The position numbers and the translations under genes are program-made. This document shows, piece after piece, positions 18,190 through 26,849 of a stretch of DNA of 64,000 nucleotides (the first letter of the stretch is position 1; each line of letters starts with the position of its first letter). Under the pieces are notes generated by a model. That model searched no databases and was not told the origin of the DNA. It saw only the letters and a program-made list of their open reading frames with translations. The DNA is taken from contig JAGKWO010000022.1 of the NCBI GenBank assembly GCA_021151835.1, forward strand, positions 1 through 64,000. The letters are read 5' to 3'. Source of the DNA: Gammaproteobacteria bacterium. GTDB taxonomy: Bacteria > Pseudomonadota > Gammaproteobacteria > Pseudomonadales > Cellvibrionaceae.

Positions 18190-21100
18190 ATGATGCATTT
18201 CTTGATGGATACCTACATCACCCTGAGACGCGCGGCCGGCCACCAGTGCCTGGTCTGGGCGGTATTAACGGCGGCGTTAATCGGATGTGGCGGCAGTGGC
18301 GGGGGCGGCAGTTCAAATTCTGGCCAGGATCCGGACCCGGTAGTGGTTGATCTCCCCATCGCTTATATCCAGCGCCCCATTCCTGTGGATGAAGACGAAA
18401 ACCCGGTTTTTCCCGATGTATTCAAGCCTGAAGAGTTTAATCCGGGTGGTGAGTTGTACCTTAAGGATCGCGCCACCGCACAAGCAGCGGTAACCAATAT
18501 TACCCGCCAGGCATTTGTCGATAACGAATTTTTTGATCCGCAAAAGCCGAATTACGATGTGAAAGATGTGTCGGTCCACCCCGCTGGCGACCGCTTGCTG
18601 TTTTCCATGCGCGCGCCGCTGGACCCGGATATGGATGAGGATGACGAGCGCCAGCCAACCTGGAATATCTGGGAATACAACATCAAAACCAAAGTCTTGC
18701 ACCGCATTATTGGTTCGGATTTCGAAGCCGAAAAAGGCCACGATGTTGCGCCGCACTATTTGCCCGACGGACGAATCCTGTTCACCTCCAATCGCCAGAA
18801 GCGCAGCAAGGAAATCCTGCTCGACGAAGGCAAGCCGCAATTTGGCGCAACGGCTACGCAAGATGACGACATCATCAATTTCCTGCTGCACACCGTGAAG
18901 GAAGATGGTACGGACATCCAGCAGCTTACCTATAACCAAAGCCATGACATCCAACCCGGTGTGCTGGCCGATGGCCGCCTGCTGTTTACACGCTGGCAGG
19001 GCAATAATCCGGATCGTTTAAGTTTCTATACGTCGAATCCCGATGGCACCGATATCCAGCGCTATTTCGGTTACGTCAGCCTCAATACCGAACCGGATGA
19101 AACGCTGGACGAAGCGCCGCGCCTGTTCCATCCACAAGTCATGCCGGATGGCCGCATCGCTGCCATCTATATGCAAAACACCCTGCAACTGGGTGGGGAT
19201 ATGGTGGTGATCGATGGTCGCCAGGCTGCTGAAGGCGGGATTGAGTCCATCTCCATCAAGCCGGTGGATATAGGTACGGATGTGGTATCCCTGCATGGTC
19301 GCTTCGCTTCGTTATCGCCACTTTATGATGGCACCAATCGCCTGCTGGTGAGCTGGAGCCAGTGCCGCTTGATGGAAACCGCAACCCGCCGTTTGCAACC
19401 TTGCCTCGCTAACCTGTTGGTGGCGGGCGAGCCGATTGATGGTTATGAAGAAGCGGAGCCGCTCTACGGTATCTGGATTTATGATGTCACCAACCAGGCT
19501 CAATTGCCGGTGGTGTTGGGTGAAAGTGGCAAGATGTTCACCGAAGCTGTGGCGCTGGCGGTGCAATCCGCTCCCCCTGCATTTATCGCCCCCAAAACCA
19601 ACGCCACCCTGGCGGCAGAAAACGTTGGCGTGCTCCATATCCGCAGTGTCTATGATTTGGACGGCACTTTTAATGCGATGGGAAGTGGTGTCGCCAGCCT
19701 GGCAGCGATGGCGGCGCGCCCCGCCGAGCAGCGCCCGGCGCGTTTTATCCGCTTGCTAAAAGCCGTATCCGTACCCGACAACGACACCCTGAATGACCAG
19801 GATGACAATGTGTACGGAAACCTGATGAATGCGAATAGCGGCATTCGTGAAATTCTTGGCTATGCGCCGGTCGAGCCCGATGGTTCGGTGCTGGTCAAAG
19901 TCCCTTCCGATGTAGCGTTTTCCATTGAGATACTGGATAAGGATGGTCGCCAGATCAGCGCCAACCACAACACCTGGTTGCAGGTTCGCCCCGGTGAAAC
20001 CTTGCAATGCAACGGTTGCCATGCCCCAACCAATACCGAGGCTGTCCACGGTCGTTATGGTTTGCCGCAATCCCCGGCCTCAATTAATACCGGTGCAGCA
20101 ACGGCGGCGAGCTTCGCCAACACCCAACGCTACGATGCCCTCGGCGCACCCGTTGTGCCGGAAATGGGGCAAACCATGGCAGAGTTCGCTGCAAAATCGA
20201 CGTACTGCACCGACCCTACCCAAAGCAATACCTGTTATCCGATGAAAGGGCCTGAAGGCGGACAAAACCTGCGCGATCCGTCCGTCGACCTGATCTATCG
20301 CGATGAATGGTCTGCACCAGCGATAACGCCCGCGGAAAGTTTTGCATATCGCTACAACGACCTGTTGCCTCCACCGGCTACGCCAGACCAGATTCCGGCC
20401 CCAACTCCCGCTGCCTGCCGCGAGGAAAATAGCTGGAACTCCAACTGCCGGGTTGTCATTAATTACGAATACCATATCCAGAATTTCTGGGAGCGCGAAC
20501 GCGCGCCGCTGACTGAAACCGATCCGGCTACCCTGATCAGTATCACCTCGAACAACTGTGTTGGTTGCCATACCAATAGCGATATGGCGGGTAATGTGAA
20601 TGTGCGCATCCCGTCCGGCCAATTGGAGTTGGGGCGCACCAAAGTCGCGGCCAATGCGCGCATGCTGTCGTACAATCAATTGACCCAGGGCAACCAGCGC
20701 CAGATCCAATACCTGTACGAAGGTGCCTTGGCAACGCTGATTCCGGTGTGCGAATTTGAAGAAAATTACGATTGGATTCCTCAGTGTGAAGTCACGCGGG
20801 ATACCGAAGGTAAACCGACCTGCGCCGGTATTCCGGTTGCCAATTGTCCGTTCGTCATCCTTAACGACGTTACCGGTGAGCTGGAGCTGGATGCGGCAAC
20901 AGGCAATCCGGTTCCGCGCCAGGTGCAAACGCCGTTTTTGCCACCGCCGATGAACCGCGGCAGCGCCAATAACAGCACGCGCTTTTTTGATCGCTTTGCG
21001 CCGCAGTGGAATGGCATGCAAGCCTACAAAACGGGAACTATAGTGTTTTACGATCCGGTACCCGGTGATGCTGAATTAGGTTGGACGTTCCGCGCGCGGG

Positions 21101-21297
21101 TCGATAATCTAGGTGCCGCACCGAATCCTGCGGTTGCGCAGACGCCTCAATGGCAACGGTTGCGCCAGCGGCAGATTTCCGATCTGGTGAACCATGCCGA
21201 TGCGCTCAACCCGGCAGAATTAAAATTGTTATCGGAATGGCTCGACACTGATGGTCGCTATTACACCAACCCGTTTGAAATGGCGATTCAAAATTAA
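18190..21297 (+). CDS. HzsA-related lipoprotein: propeller domain plus CxxCH haem domain
   Basis: About 1035 aa. Lipobox LIGC then a Gly/Ser linker marks a lipoprotein. Residues about 100-500 form a TolB/WD40-like beta-propeller (repeated PDGRILFTS / ADGRLLFTRW / PDGRIAAIYM strands). Then comes EPDGSVLVKVPSDVAFSIEI, with LDKDGR and RPGETLQCNGCHAP (CxxCH at 20008-20022), closely resembling the middle domain of hydrazine synthase alpha (HzsA). A second motif CVGCH follows at 20557-20571. Frame opens at TTG 18163; the ATGs at 18190 or 18205 are plausible starts. No hydrazine synthase beta/gamma genes are present, so hydrazine synthesis is not implied. Role unknown; surface redox enzyme suspected. 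Confidence 0.82.
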   Translation: MMHFLMDTYITLRRAAGHQCLVWAVLTAALIGCGGSGGGGSSNSGQDPDPVVVDLPIAYIQRPIPVDEDENPVFPDVFKPEEFNPGGELYLKDRATAQAAVTNITRQAFVDNEFFDPQKPNYDVKDVSVHPAGDRLLFSMRAPLDPDMDEDDERQPTWNIWEYNIKTKVLHRIIGSDFEAEKGHDVAPHYLPDGRILFTSNRQKRSKEILLDEGKPQFGATATQDDDIINFLLHTVKEDGTDIQQLTYNQSHDIQPGVLADGRLLFTRWQGNNPDRLSFYTSNPDGTDIQRYFGYVSLNTEPDETLDEAPRLFHPQVMPDGRIAAIYMQNTLQLGGDMVVIDGRQAAEGGIESISIKPVDIGTDVVSLHGRFASLSPLYDGTNRLLVSWSQCRLMETATRRLQPCLANLLVAGEPIDGYEEAEPLYGIWIYDVTNQAQLPVVLGESGKMFTEAVALAVQSAPPAFIAPKTNATLAAENVGVLHIRSVYDLDGTFNAMGSGVASLAAMAARPAEQRPARFIRLLKAVSVPDNDTLNDQDDNVYGNLMNANSGIREILGYAPVEPDGSVLVKVPSDVAFSIEILDKDGRQISANHNTWLQVRPGETLQCNGCHAPTNTEAVHGRYGLPQSPASINTGAATAASFANTQRYDALGAPVVPEMGQTMAEFAAKSTYCTDPTQSNTCYPMKGPEGGQNLRDPSVDLIYRDEWSAPAITPAESFAYRYNDLLPPPATPDQIPAPTPAACREENSWNSNCRVVINYEYHIQNFWERERAPLTETDPATLISITSNNCVGCHTNSDMAGNVNVRIPSGQLELGRTKVAANARMLSYNQLTQGNQRQIQYLYEGALATLIPVCEFEENYDWIPQCEVTRDTEGKPTCAGIPVANCPFVILNDVTGELELDAATGNPVPRQVQTPFLPPPMNRGSANNSTRFFDRFAPQWNGMQAYKTGTIVFYDPVPGDAELGWTFRARVDNLGAAPNPAVAQTPQWQRLRQRQISDLVNHADALNPAELKLLSEWLDTDGRYYTNPFEMAIQN

Positions 21298-21354
21298 TAC
21301 AACAACGTATACAAATCTTCATTCAACAATTCATTTAAAAACAGAGATCAGGGC

Positions 21355-22152
21355 ATGATTGCCAGTTTTTCCGGAACGCGCCTGGTGCAGCGTTATCTTG
21401 TCGGGTTAGCGTTAGCGCTCTTGTGCGCGGCGCCCCAGGCACAAGCCCAATGGTTTGGCAGCAACTGGTTTGCGCCGGATGAGCCGCTGCAAGTCAGTGT
21501 TAATGATGCCTTTATCAATGTGTATTCCGGGCCGGGGCGCGGTTACCCGATTTTCCATGTGGTCGAACGCGAGGAAATTATCACGCTGCTAAAAAGCCGC
21601 ACCGAATGGATCAAAATCAAAACCAAACGCGGCATTGTTGGCTGGATCAAGCGCGACGATATGCAATTCACTTTATCGCTGGATGGCAGCAAGCCGGATT
21701 TCCCGGATAGCAAGCAAGCGGATTATTTAGTGAATCGTTTTGAAGTCGGCGCGGCATACGGTGATTTTGCCGGTGCCGACAGTGTGACCTTGAACCTCGG
21801 TTATCGCTTCACCAAAAATTTATCGGCGGAAGTTCGCTTTGCCGATAACACCGGCAAATTTTCCGATAGCGAAATTATTTCCGGCGCGGTGTTATTCCAA
21901 CCGTTTCCGGAGTTGCGTGGTTCACCATTTTTTAGTGTCGGCGGTGGCAAGATTAAAACTTTCCCCAGCTCCACGCTCGTGCAAACCGAGGACCGCGAAG
22001 ACAATTTATTGCAAGCGAGCCTGGGCGCTTACATCCATATCACCGGCCGGTTTTTTGTGCGTGTGGAATACGTCAACCACTATGTACTCACCAGCCGCAA
22101 TACCAATGAAGAGGTCAATGAATGGAAACTTGGTTTCAACGTCTTTTTTTGA
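21355..22152 (+). CDS. SH3-domain plus outer-membrane beta-barrel protein
   Basis: 265 aa. Signal peptide ends near residue 32 (AAPQAQAQ). A bacterial SH3 domain (residues about 45-105: INVYSGPGRGYPIFHVV.. IVGWIKRDDM) is followed by an eight-strand-like beta-barrel with alternating aromatic residues and a C-terminal Phe (LGFNVFF), the usual outer-membrane insertion signal. The SH3 part would sit in the periplasm, possibly on peptidoglycan. It lies 57 bp after the HzsA-related gene and overlaps the next gene by 31 nt, so all belong to one operon. Confidence 0.82.
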   Translation: MIASFSGTRLVQRYLVGLALALLCAAPQAQAQWFGSNWFAPDEPLQVSVNDAFINVYSGPGRGYPIFHVVEREEIITLLKSRTEWIKIKTKRGIVGWIKRDDMQFTLSLDGSKPDFPDSKQADYLVNRFEVGAAYGDFAGADSVTLNLGYRFTKNLSAEVRFADNTGKFSDSEIISGAVLFQPFPELRGSPFFSVGGGKIKTFPSSTLVQTEDREDNLLQASLGAYIHITGRFFVRVEYVNHYVLTSRNTNEEVNEWKLGFNVFF

Positions 22153-22787
22153 TCGCATTGCTCGCCGGTATTTCCAGCGTCAGCAGTTTTGCGTTTGCTC
22201 AGGAAGACGATGAGCAGGATGATGATGAACTTGGGCAAATCATTACCCCCGACATCAAACGCCGCACCATTAAAGAGGATGATCTCGACAGTGAAAATTT
22301 CGAGATGGGCGCGTTTTTTGGTTTGCTCAGCGTAGAAGACTTTGGTGCGAATGATGTGCAGGGAATTACTTTTGCCTATCACATCACCGAAGATTTTTTT
22401 GTGGAAGCTGCATACGCTGTTAGCAAAACTGAAAAAACCAGTTACGAATTATTAAGTGGCGGCGTTGAGTTACTCACTGAAGACCAGCGCGATATCAGCT
22501 ATTACAATATCTCCCTCGGCTACAACTTTTTGCATGGCCAGGTTTATATCTCGGATAAGTGGAGCTTTAACAATCACTTTTATCTCACCCTGGGTGGCGG
22601 CAATACGGATTTCGCTGAAAAGGATTATTTCACTACCACCATCGGAGCGGGGCTGCGCTTTTACGCTACCGATTGGTTCGCGCTGGATTTAAGTATGCGC
22701 GGCCACAGTTTTGAGCACGAACTATTTGGCGAAACCAAACGCGTAACCAATCTTGAATCGCGCTTGGGTTTATCGTTGTTTTTCTAA
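22122..22787 (+). CDS. Outer-membrane beta-barrel protein
   Basis: 221 aa. Signal peptide to FAFAQ (about residue 27), then a highly acidic stretch EDDEQDDDELGQ that could bind metal ions, then beta-barrel strands ending in LGLSLFF with terminal Phe. It resembles the barrel half of the preceding protein and may be a paralogue lacking the SH3 domain. GAGG lies before the ATG; the coding region starts inside the 3' end of the preceding gene (31-nt overlap), which implies coupled translation. Confidence 0.8.
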   Translation: METWFQRLFLIALLAGISSVSSFAFAQEDDEQDDDELGQIITPDIKRRTIKEDDLDSENFEMGAFFGLLSVEDFGANDVQGITFAYHITEDFFVEAAYAVSKTEKTSYELLSGGVELLTEDQRDISYYNISLGYNFLHGQVYISDKWSFNNHFYLTLGGGNTDFAEKDYFTTTIGAGLRFYATDWFALDLSMRGHSFEHELFGETKRVTNLESRLGLSLFF

Positions 22788-22816
22788 TTCTTTTTTAATG
22801 AATGGCGGAGTTAATT

Positions 22817-23308
22817 ATGTCATTGCAAAAAATGTTTGCACGTGTTGCTGTTGTGGTTTCCCTGGCGATTTTATCGTTGTCTGCCAGTGCAGACCCGGCA
22901 CCGGATTTTACCTTGCAAAGCAGCACGGGTGAAAATGTGCGCCTCGCGGAACAGCGCGGGCAAGTGGTGATGCTGAATTTCTGGGCGTCCTGGTGCGGCC
23001 CATGCCGTAAAGAAATGCCGCTGCTGGATGCAATGTACCAACGCTACAGCAGCGCCGGTTTTGTGCTCTACGGTGTGAACGTGGAAGAGGACAACACCGA
23101 CGCTAAAAAATTATTAAAAGAATTGGGTGTAACCTTCCCGGTGTTATTCGACACCGAAAGTAAAGCCAGCAGCCTGTATAACGTGGATGCAATGCCGACC
23201 ACTGTGGTCATCGACAAAAAAGGCCAGGTTCGCTTTGTCAATCGCGGCTACAAAGATGGCGATGAAAATAAATACCGCGATCAAATTCGTGAGTTGATTA
23301 AAGAATGA
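22817..23308 (+). CDS. TlpA/ResA-like periplasmic thioredoxin
   Basis: 163 aa with a signal peptide (..LSLSASA) and the redox motif WASWCGPCRKEMP, followed by the TlpA-type VNVEEDNTDAKKLLKELG insert and the cis-Pro loop AMPTTVV. The start at 22817 is set by GGAG 8 nt upstream. Such proteins reduce apocytochrome CxxCH cysteines or other periplasmic disulphides. Here the obvious clients are the CxxCH proteins of both flanking clusters and the Cys-containing DUF4266 lipoprotein whose gene overlaps the stop codon of this one (ATGA). Confidence 0.9.
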   Translation: MSLQKMFARVAVVVSLAILSLSASADPAPDFTLQSSTGENVRLAEQRGQVVMLNFWASWCGPCRKEMPLLDAMYQRYSSAGFVLYGVNVEEDNTDAKKLLKELGVTFPVLFDTESKASSLYNVDAMPTTVVIDKKGQVRFVNRGYKDGDENKYRDQIRELIKE

Positions 23309-23529
23309 TGTTACGCCGCCTCTTGTTGCTGGCATCGCTCTCAAGCCTCGTTGCCTGCGGCTCCATCAAGCCATGGGTAAAGCCCTATGAGCGGCAAAGA
23401 ATTGCGGATGAAATTATGAGTTTTGATCGCGACCCGGTTGCCAATTCCTATCTGCATCACGTTTACGATGCGCGTGAAGCGGCACGCGGTGGCGATGGTG
23501 CCTCGGGAGGTGGTTGTGGTTGTAATTAA
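23305..23529 (+). CDS. DUF4266 small lipoprotein with C-terminal GGGCGCN
   Basis: 74 aa. Signal sequence with lipobox LVAC (Cys at residue 19), then the DUF4266 hallmark: VKPYERQRIADEIMSFDRDP and, after a HHVYDAREAA segment, a Gly-rich tail ending GGGCGCN. The two tail cysteines plus the acylated N-terminal cysteine are the only ones. The start overlaps the TlpA stop by 4 nt. DUF4266 genes commonly sit beside DUF3570 and thioredoxin genes; the biochemical role is undescribed. The tail looks like a metal ligand, a redox site or a modified-peptide core; which one cannot be told. Confidence 0.88.
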   Translation: MMLRRLLLLASLSSLVACGSIKPWVKPYERQRIADEIMSFDRDPVANSYLHHVYDAREAARGGDGASGGGCGCN

Positions 23530-24694
23530 TCGTGCATTGGTTTTGCTACTGCTGGTTGTGCAATCCGCAGTAGCCGCCGTATTGCCGGATGAGCGTATTG
23601 ATGTGCTCTACCACGGCTACGATGGCGGCGGCGCAAAAATTGATGGCCCATCAATACTGGTGCGTAAAAATATCGGCGCGTCTGTTTCTGTTGCTGCCAA
23701 TTATTATGTAGACACGGTGAGCAGTGCATCCATCGATGTGGTGACCCAGGGCAGCAAATACGCTGAGGAACGCAAAGAAACTGGCGTGAATGGCCAGTAC
23801 CTGATTGATCGCTCAACTATCTCGTTAGGTTACGTCAGCAGTAAAGAAAATGATTACGATGCGACAACGTACAGTTTTGGTATCGACCAAAGTTTTTTCG
23901 GCGACCTGACCACGCTCGGGTTTGGTGTCAGCTTTGGTGAGGATGTTGTCGGCCAGAATATTGACCCCACGTACCAGCGCGATTTGCAGCGGCGCAAATA
24001 CAGCATCAATGCATCGCAAATCGTAACCAAAAATTTGCTCATGTCCCTCAGTGTTGATTCGGCTACTGATCAATGCCTGAATCTCCTGGATGAACAAAGT
24101 TGCTTAAATAATCCCTATCGCAGTTACCGTTTCAACGACACCAGAACCGGGCAAACCGGCTGGCGCTCCGAGCGCTATCCCCATACCCGCAACAGCGACG
24201 CCATCGGCTTGCGCGGCATTTATCATTTGCCGTGGAGTGGATCGGTGCGCGGCGAGTATCGAACTTTTTCGGATAACTGGGGCGTAGAATCCACCAATTA
24301 TGAAATGCGCTACACGCACAGCTACAACAACTCGTGGATATTTGAAACCAAGTTCCGCGTGTACGACCAAAGCGAAGCCGATTTTTATTCCGATGTTTTC
24401 CCGTTCGAAAACCCGCAAAACTTTAAAGCCAGGGATAAAGAATTAAGCGCATTCAGCTCACTCGTTTACGGCCTGGGCGTCACTTACAAATTACCGGCAG
24501 GTACCGTCCCGTGGTTTGAAAAATCCAGCGTAAATTTATATTGGGATCATTTCGATATCGACTACGACAACTTCCGCGACGCCCGCTTATCCGTAAGTAC
24601 CGATGGTGCTGCCCCGGAATATGCTGTGGGTAGTGAACCGCTTTATAGTTTGCAGGCGGATGTGATCCGGTTGTATTTCTCGTTTTGGTTTTGA
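23516..24694 (+). CDS. DUF3570 outer-membrane protein
   Basis: About 392 aa. Signal peptide VVVVINRALVLLLLVVQSAVA, then RIDVLYHGYDGGGAKIDGPS and long amphipathic beta strands rich in Tyr/Ser to a terminal LYFSFWF, typical of DUF3570 barrels. I choose GTG 23516 because GGGAGG lies 5 nt upstream; earlier ATGs exist in frame (23495, 23423) but give no proper signal peptide. The gene overlaps the DUF4266 gene by 14 nt, so the bases encoding that protein's GGGCGCN tail also serve as the ribosome-binding site here. Last gene of the cluster. Confidence 0.85.
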   Translation: MVVINRALVLLLLVVQSAVAAVLPDERIDVLYHGYDGGGAKIDGPSILVRKNIGASVSVAANYYVDTVSSASIDVVTQGSKYAEERKETGVNGQYLIDRSTISLGYVSSKENDYDATTYSFGIDQSFFGDLTTLGFGVSFGEDVVGQNIDPTYQRDLQRRKYSINASQIVTKNLLMSLSVDSATDQCLNLLDEQSCLNNPYRSYRFNDTRTGQTGWRSERYPHTRNSDAIGLRGIYHLPWSGSVRGEYRTFSDNWGVESTNYEMRYTHSYNNSWIFETKFRVYDQSEADFYSDVFPFENPQNFKARDKELSAFSSLVYGLGVTYKLPAGTVPWFEKSSVNLYWDHFDIDYDNFRDARLSVSTDGAAPEYAVGSEPLYSLQADVIRLYFSFWF

Positions 24695-24710
24695 TTTACG
24701 TGACATCATT

Positions 24711-24750
24711 GAAAACTACTGGATTTCTTATTGGTAATCCGGTAGTTTTC
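24711..24750. terminator. Stem-loop downstream of DUF3570 gene
   Basis: 15-nt arms (24711-24725 with 24736-24750, one G-T type mismatch) and a 10-nt loop. No T run follows on plus, so it may be a weak terminator or an mRNA 3'-end protecting structure. Confidence 0.5.
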
Positions 24751-24801
24751 AAATTATTAACCCCCTCTTTTATTAAACTGCGTTAACCAAAAGGAATTTT
24801 T

Positions 24802-24867
24802 ATGTATATATCCAAGGCAGCGATAACACTTGTCATAACCTGTTTGTTTAACTCATATCTGCTTTAA
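24802..24867 (+). CDS. Possible 21-aa hydrophobic peptide or gene-start remnant
   Basis: ATG at 24802 has AAAAGGA 6-7 nt upstream and opens a 21-codon frame (MYISKAAITLVITCLFNSYL then Leu and stop) that looks like a signal peptide and nothing else. Either a small membrane peptide, a leader, or the remains of a decayed secreted-protein gene in front of the RHS genes. Confidence 0.3.
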   Translation: MYISKAAITLVITCLFNSYLL

Positions 24868-24973
24868 ATTAATTTTTCTGTACGAGCAATTCTGACTAAT
24901 ATGTTTGCGTACATGATGCCAATAATATCTATCTGACATTAGTTTTTTCATTAATTACGAAAAGGATGTCTCT

Positions 24974-26830
24974 ATGAGAGCCTCTATTTTTTTATCCTCA
25001 CTTTATGCGCAAAGGTTATTGCGCAATATAATGTTAACTTTCTCTGTTTTGATTTTTTCCGCAAATGCTTTTGGGCAAGGTTCTCCTGAAGCGTGCACTT
25101 TAGGAATGTATACCACTGATGCTCAAGCCCAGGCCGCAGCAAAAAGTAAAGCGGAGGCTTTGTATCCTTCCTACATTGCCGCAAATCCCCAAATTTGTAC
25201 CGAAAACTCTAATACCAGACGCAACCATGGACATAGCCCTTTTGGCGGTCTGGTAATTGATAGCAATGGTAGAACTGTGCACGGATATACGCCTGGCGCA
25301 AATATTAATGTTGTAGCGGGTTGTTGGGTGTGCCCTGTGTATTGCAATGTTGGTTGGCCATCTCATAAAGCCTGTGTTGTAAATTCTTGTCCTGCCGGTT
25401 ATGAAAATGTTGGTGGAAGGTGTATCCGGTATGTCGCCGTCGCACCGGAAGATTCCCCTCCTTCCTCTTGTCCTGTTGGCAACCCGATAGATACCAGTAC
25501 AGGAGCAAAGATCCAAAAAGAAACAGATGTTGCTTCTCAAGGTGTTGGTCAAACCGGATTTGAAAGAACTTACAATAATTCAAATAAAGCTCTGGGTGGA
25601 TCCTGGTATAACTCCCACCAGAAATCCTTGCGGGTAATCAGCCCTGAAAAAGTACAAATTATTCGCGATAAAAGCTCACCATATGGAAGTAAAGCAACGG
25701 CTTGCACCAATGGCTGGAATGAACTTAAAACCAGAATTACTGATGCCTGGGCGCAGGGAGCGTCAGCGCAATACGTAAATAACACTTGTCAGGTTGTACG
25801 CAACAATGTCGTTGTGCGCAATATTCCAATCGTACCAGAAGGGCAAAATATTGAGATTTATATCAAACCCGGAGCAATTCAACTGGTTCGCGAAAATGGC
25901 AGCATTCTAAGTTTCGGATTGGGTGCTGGCGACCAATATACTGAGCTGAATGGTGAACGAGGGCAATTGGTAGCTATTAATAATGCCGCTCCGATTACAT
26001 GGAGATACAAAGCTCCTAATGGCGATGTAGAAGATTACAATGCTGATGGAAAATTGTTATCCATTACGGCCAGTAACGGCGTAAAACAGGAATTATTTTA
26101 TGATGCGACAAGCGGGCTCTTAACACGTGTAAAAGACTCCACTAACCGCGAATTACTATTTTCGTACAATGGTAATAAAATCAGCAGCATCACCGTCGAT
26201 AGCAATAAAACAACTACGTACGCCTATAACGCATCCGGTCTAATTACCCAGGTCACTCGCCCTGATAACACAACCCGAATTTATCATTATGAAGATTCCC
26301 GTTTCCCAACATATCTGACAGGTATTACTGATGAGCGCAATAAACGTTACGCTACCTGGACTTACGACGCCCAAGGCCGCGCAATCGCCAGCGAACACGC
26401 CGGTGGTGCGGAAAAAACCCTGTTGAGTTTTAATGCCGATGGCAGCACCACGGTTACCAATGCGTTAAATAAACAAACGATTTATCGCTTTGCTGATATT
26501 GCCGGTGCACGTCGTGTAGTAAAAGTGGAAGGGCAACCAACAACAAACTGCCTCGGAGCAAATCAGGATTACACCTATACCAATGAAGGTTGGTTGGCGA
26601 GTAAAACCGATTGGAAAGGCATTAAAACCACTTACCAATACAACACCCTCGGGCAAGAAATCTCGCGCACCGAAGCGTTTGGTACTCCGGAAGCGCGCAC
26701 CATTACCACTGAATGGCATCCGTCCCTGTGTATAAAAACCAAAGTGACCGAGCCGGGCAAGGAAACAGTATTTAGTTATGACGCGAATGGCCGCCTGTTA
26801 AATCAATCTACCAGTGCATTAAGCAATTAA
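24974..26830 (+). CDS. Secreted RHS/YD-repeat protein, N-terminal half of a split RHS system
   Basis: 618 aa. Signal peptide ends near residue 35 (SANAFGQ). A Cys-rich region (about 40-165) includes CWVCPVYC and CPAGYENVGGRC. CPVGNPIDTSTGAK then opens a DUF6531-like RHS entry domain, followed by RHS/YD repeats (YDATSGLLTRVKD, YNASGLITQVTRPDNT, YDAQGRAIASEH). It stops cleanly after a YDANGRLLNQS repeat without an RHS core. The next gene begins 19 bp later and continues the repeats, so the pair looks like one RHS protein encoded by two exported polypeptides. SD AAAGGATG precedes ATG 24974. Confidence 0.85.
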   Translation: MRASIFLSSLYAQRLLRNIMLTFSVLIFSANAFGQGSPEACTLGMYTTDAQAQAAAKSKAEALYPSYIAANPQICTENSNTRRNHGHSPFGGLVIDSNGRTVHGYTPGANINVVAGCWVCPVYCNVGWPSHKACVVNSCPAGYENVGGRCIRYVAVAPEDSPPSSCPVGNPIDTSTGAKIQKETDVASQGVGQTGFERTYNNSNKALGGSWYNSHQKSLRVISPEKVQIIRDKSSPYGSKATACTNGWNELKTRITDAWAQGASAQYVNNTCQVVRNNVVVRNIPIVPEGQNIEIYIKPGAIQLVRENGSILSFGLGAGDQYTELNGERGQLVAINNAAPITWRYKAPNGDVEDYNADGKLLSITASNGVKQELFYDATSGLLTRVKDSTNRELLFSYNGNKISSITVDSNKTTTYAYNASGLITQVTRPDNTTRIYHYEDSRFPTYLTGITDERNKRYATWTYDAQGRAIASEHAGGAEKTLLSFNADGSTTVTNALNKQTIYRFADIAGARRVVKVEGQPTTNCLGANQDYTYTNEGWLASKTDWKGIKTTYQYNTLGQEISRTEAFGTPEARTITTEWHPSLCIKTKVTEPGKETVFSYDANGRLLNQSTSALSN

Positions 26831-26849
26831 TCTGAATAGGGAAATCATA

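Noticed and set aside
20080..21021. 313-codon minus-strand frame
   Set aside because: Antisense to the HzsA-related gene; no signal, motif or ribosome-binding site.
18190..21297. Hydrazine synthase / anammox function
   Set aside because: Only one alpha-like domain protein is present; no beta/gamma subunits or other anammox genes.
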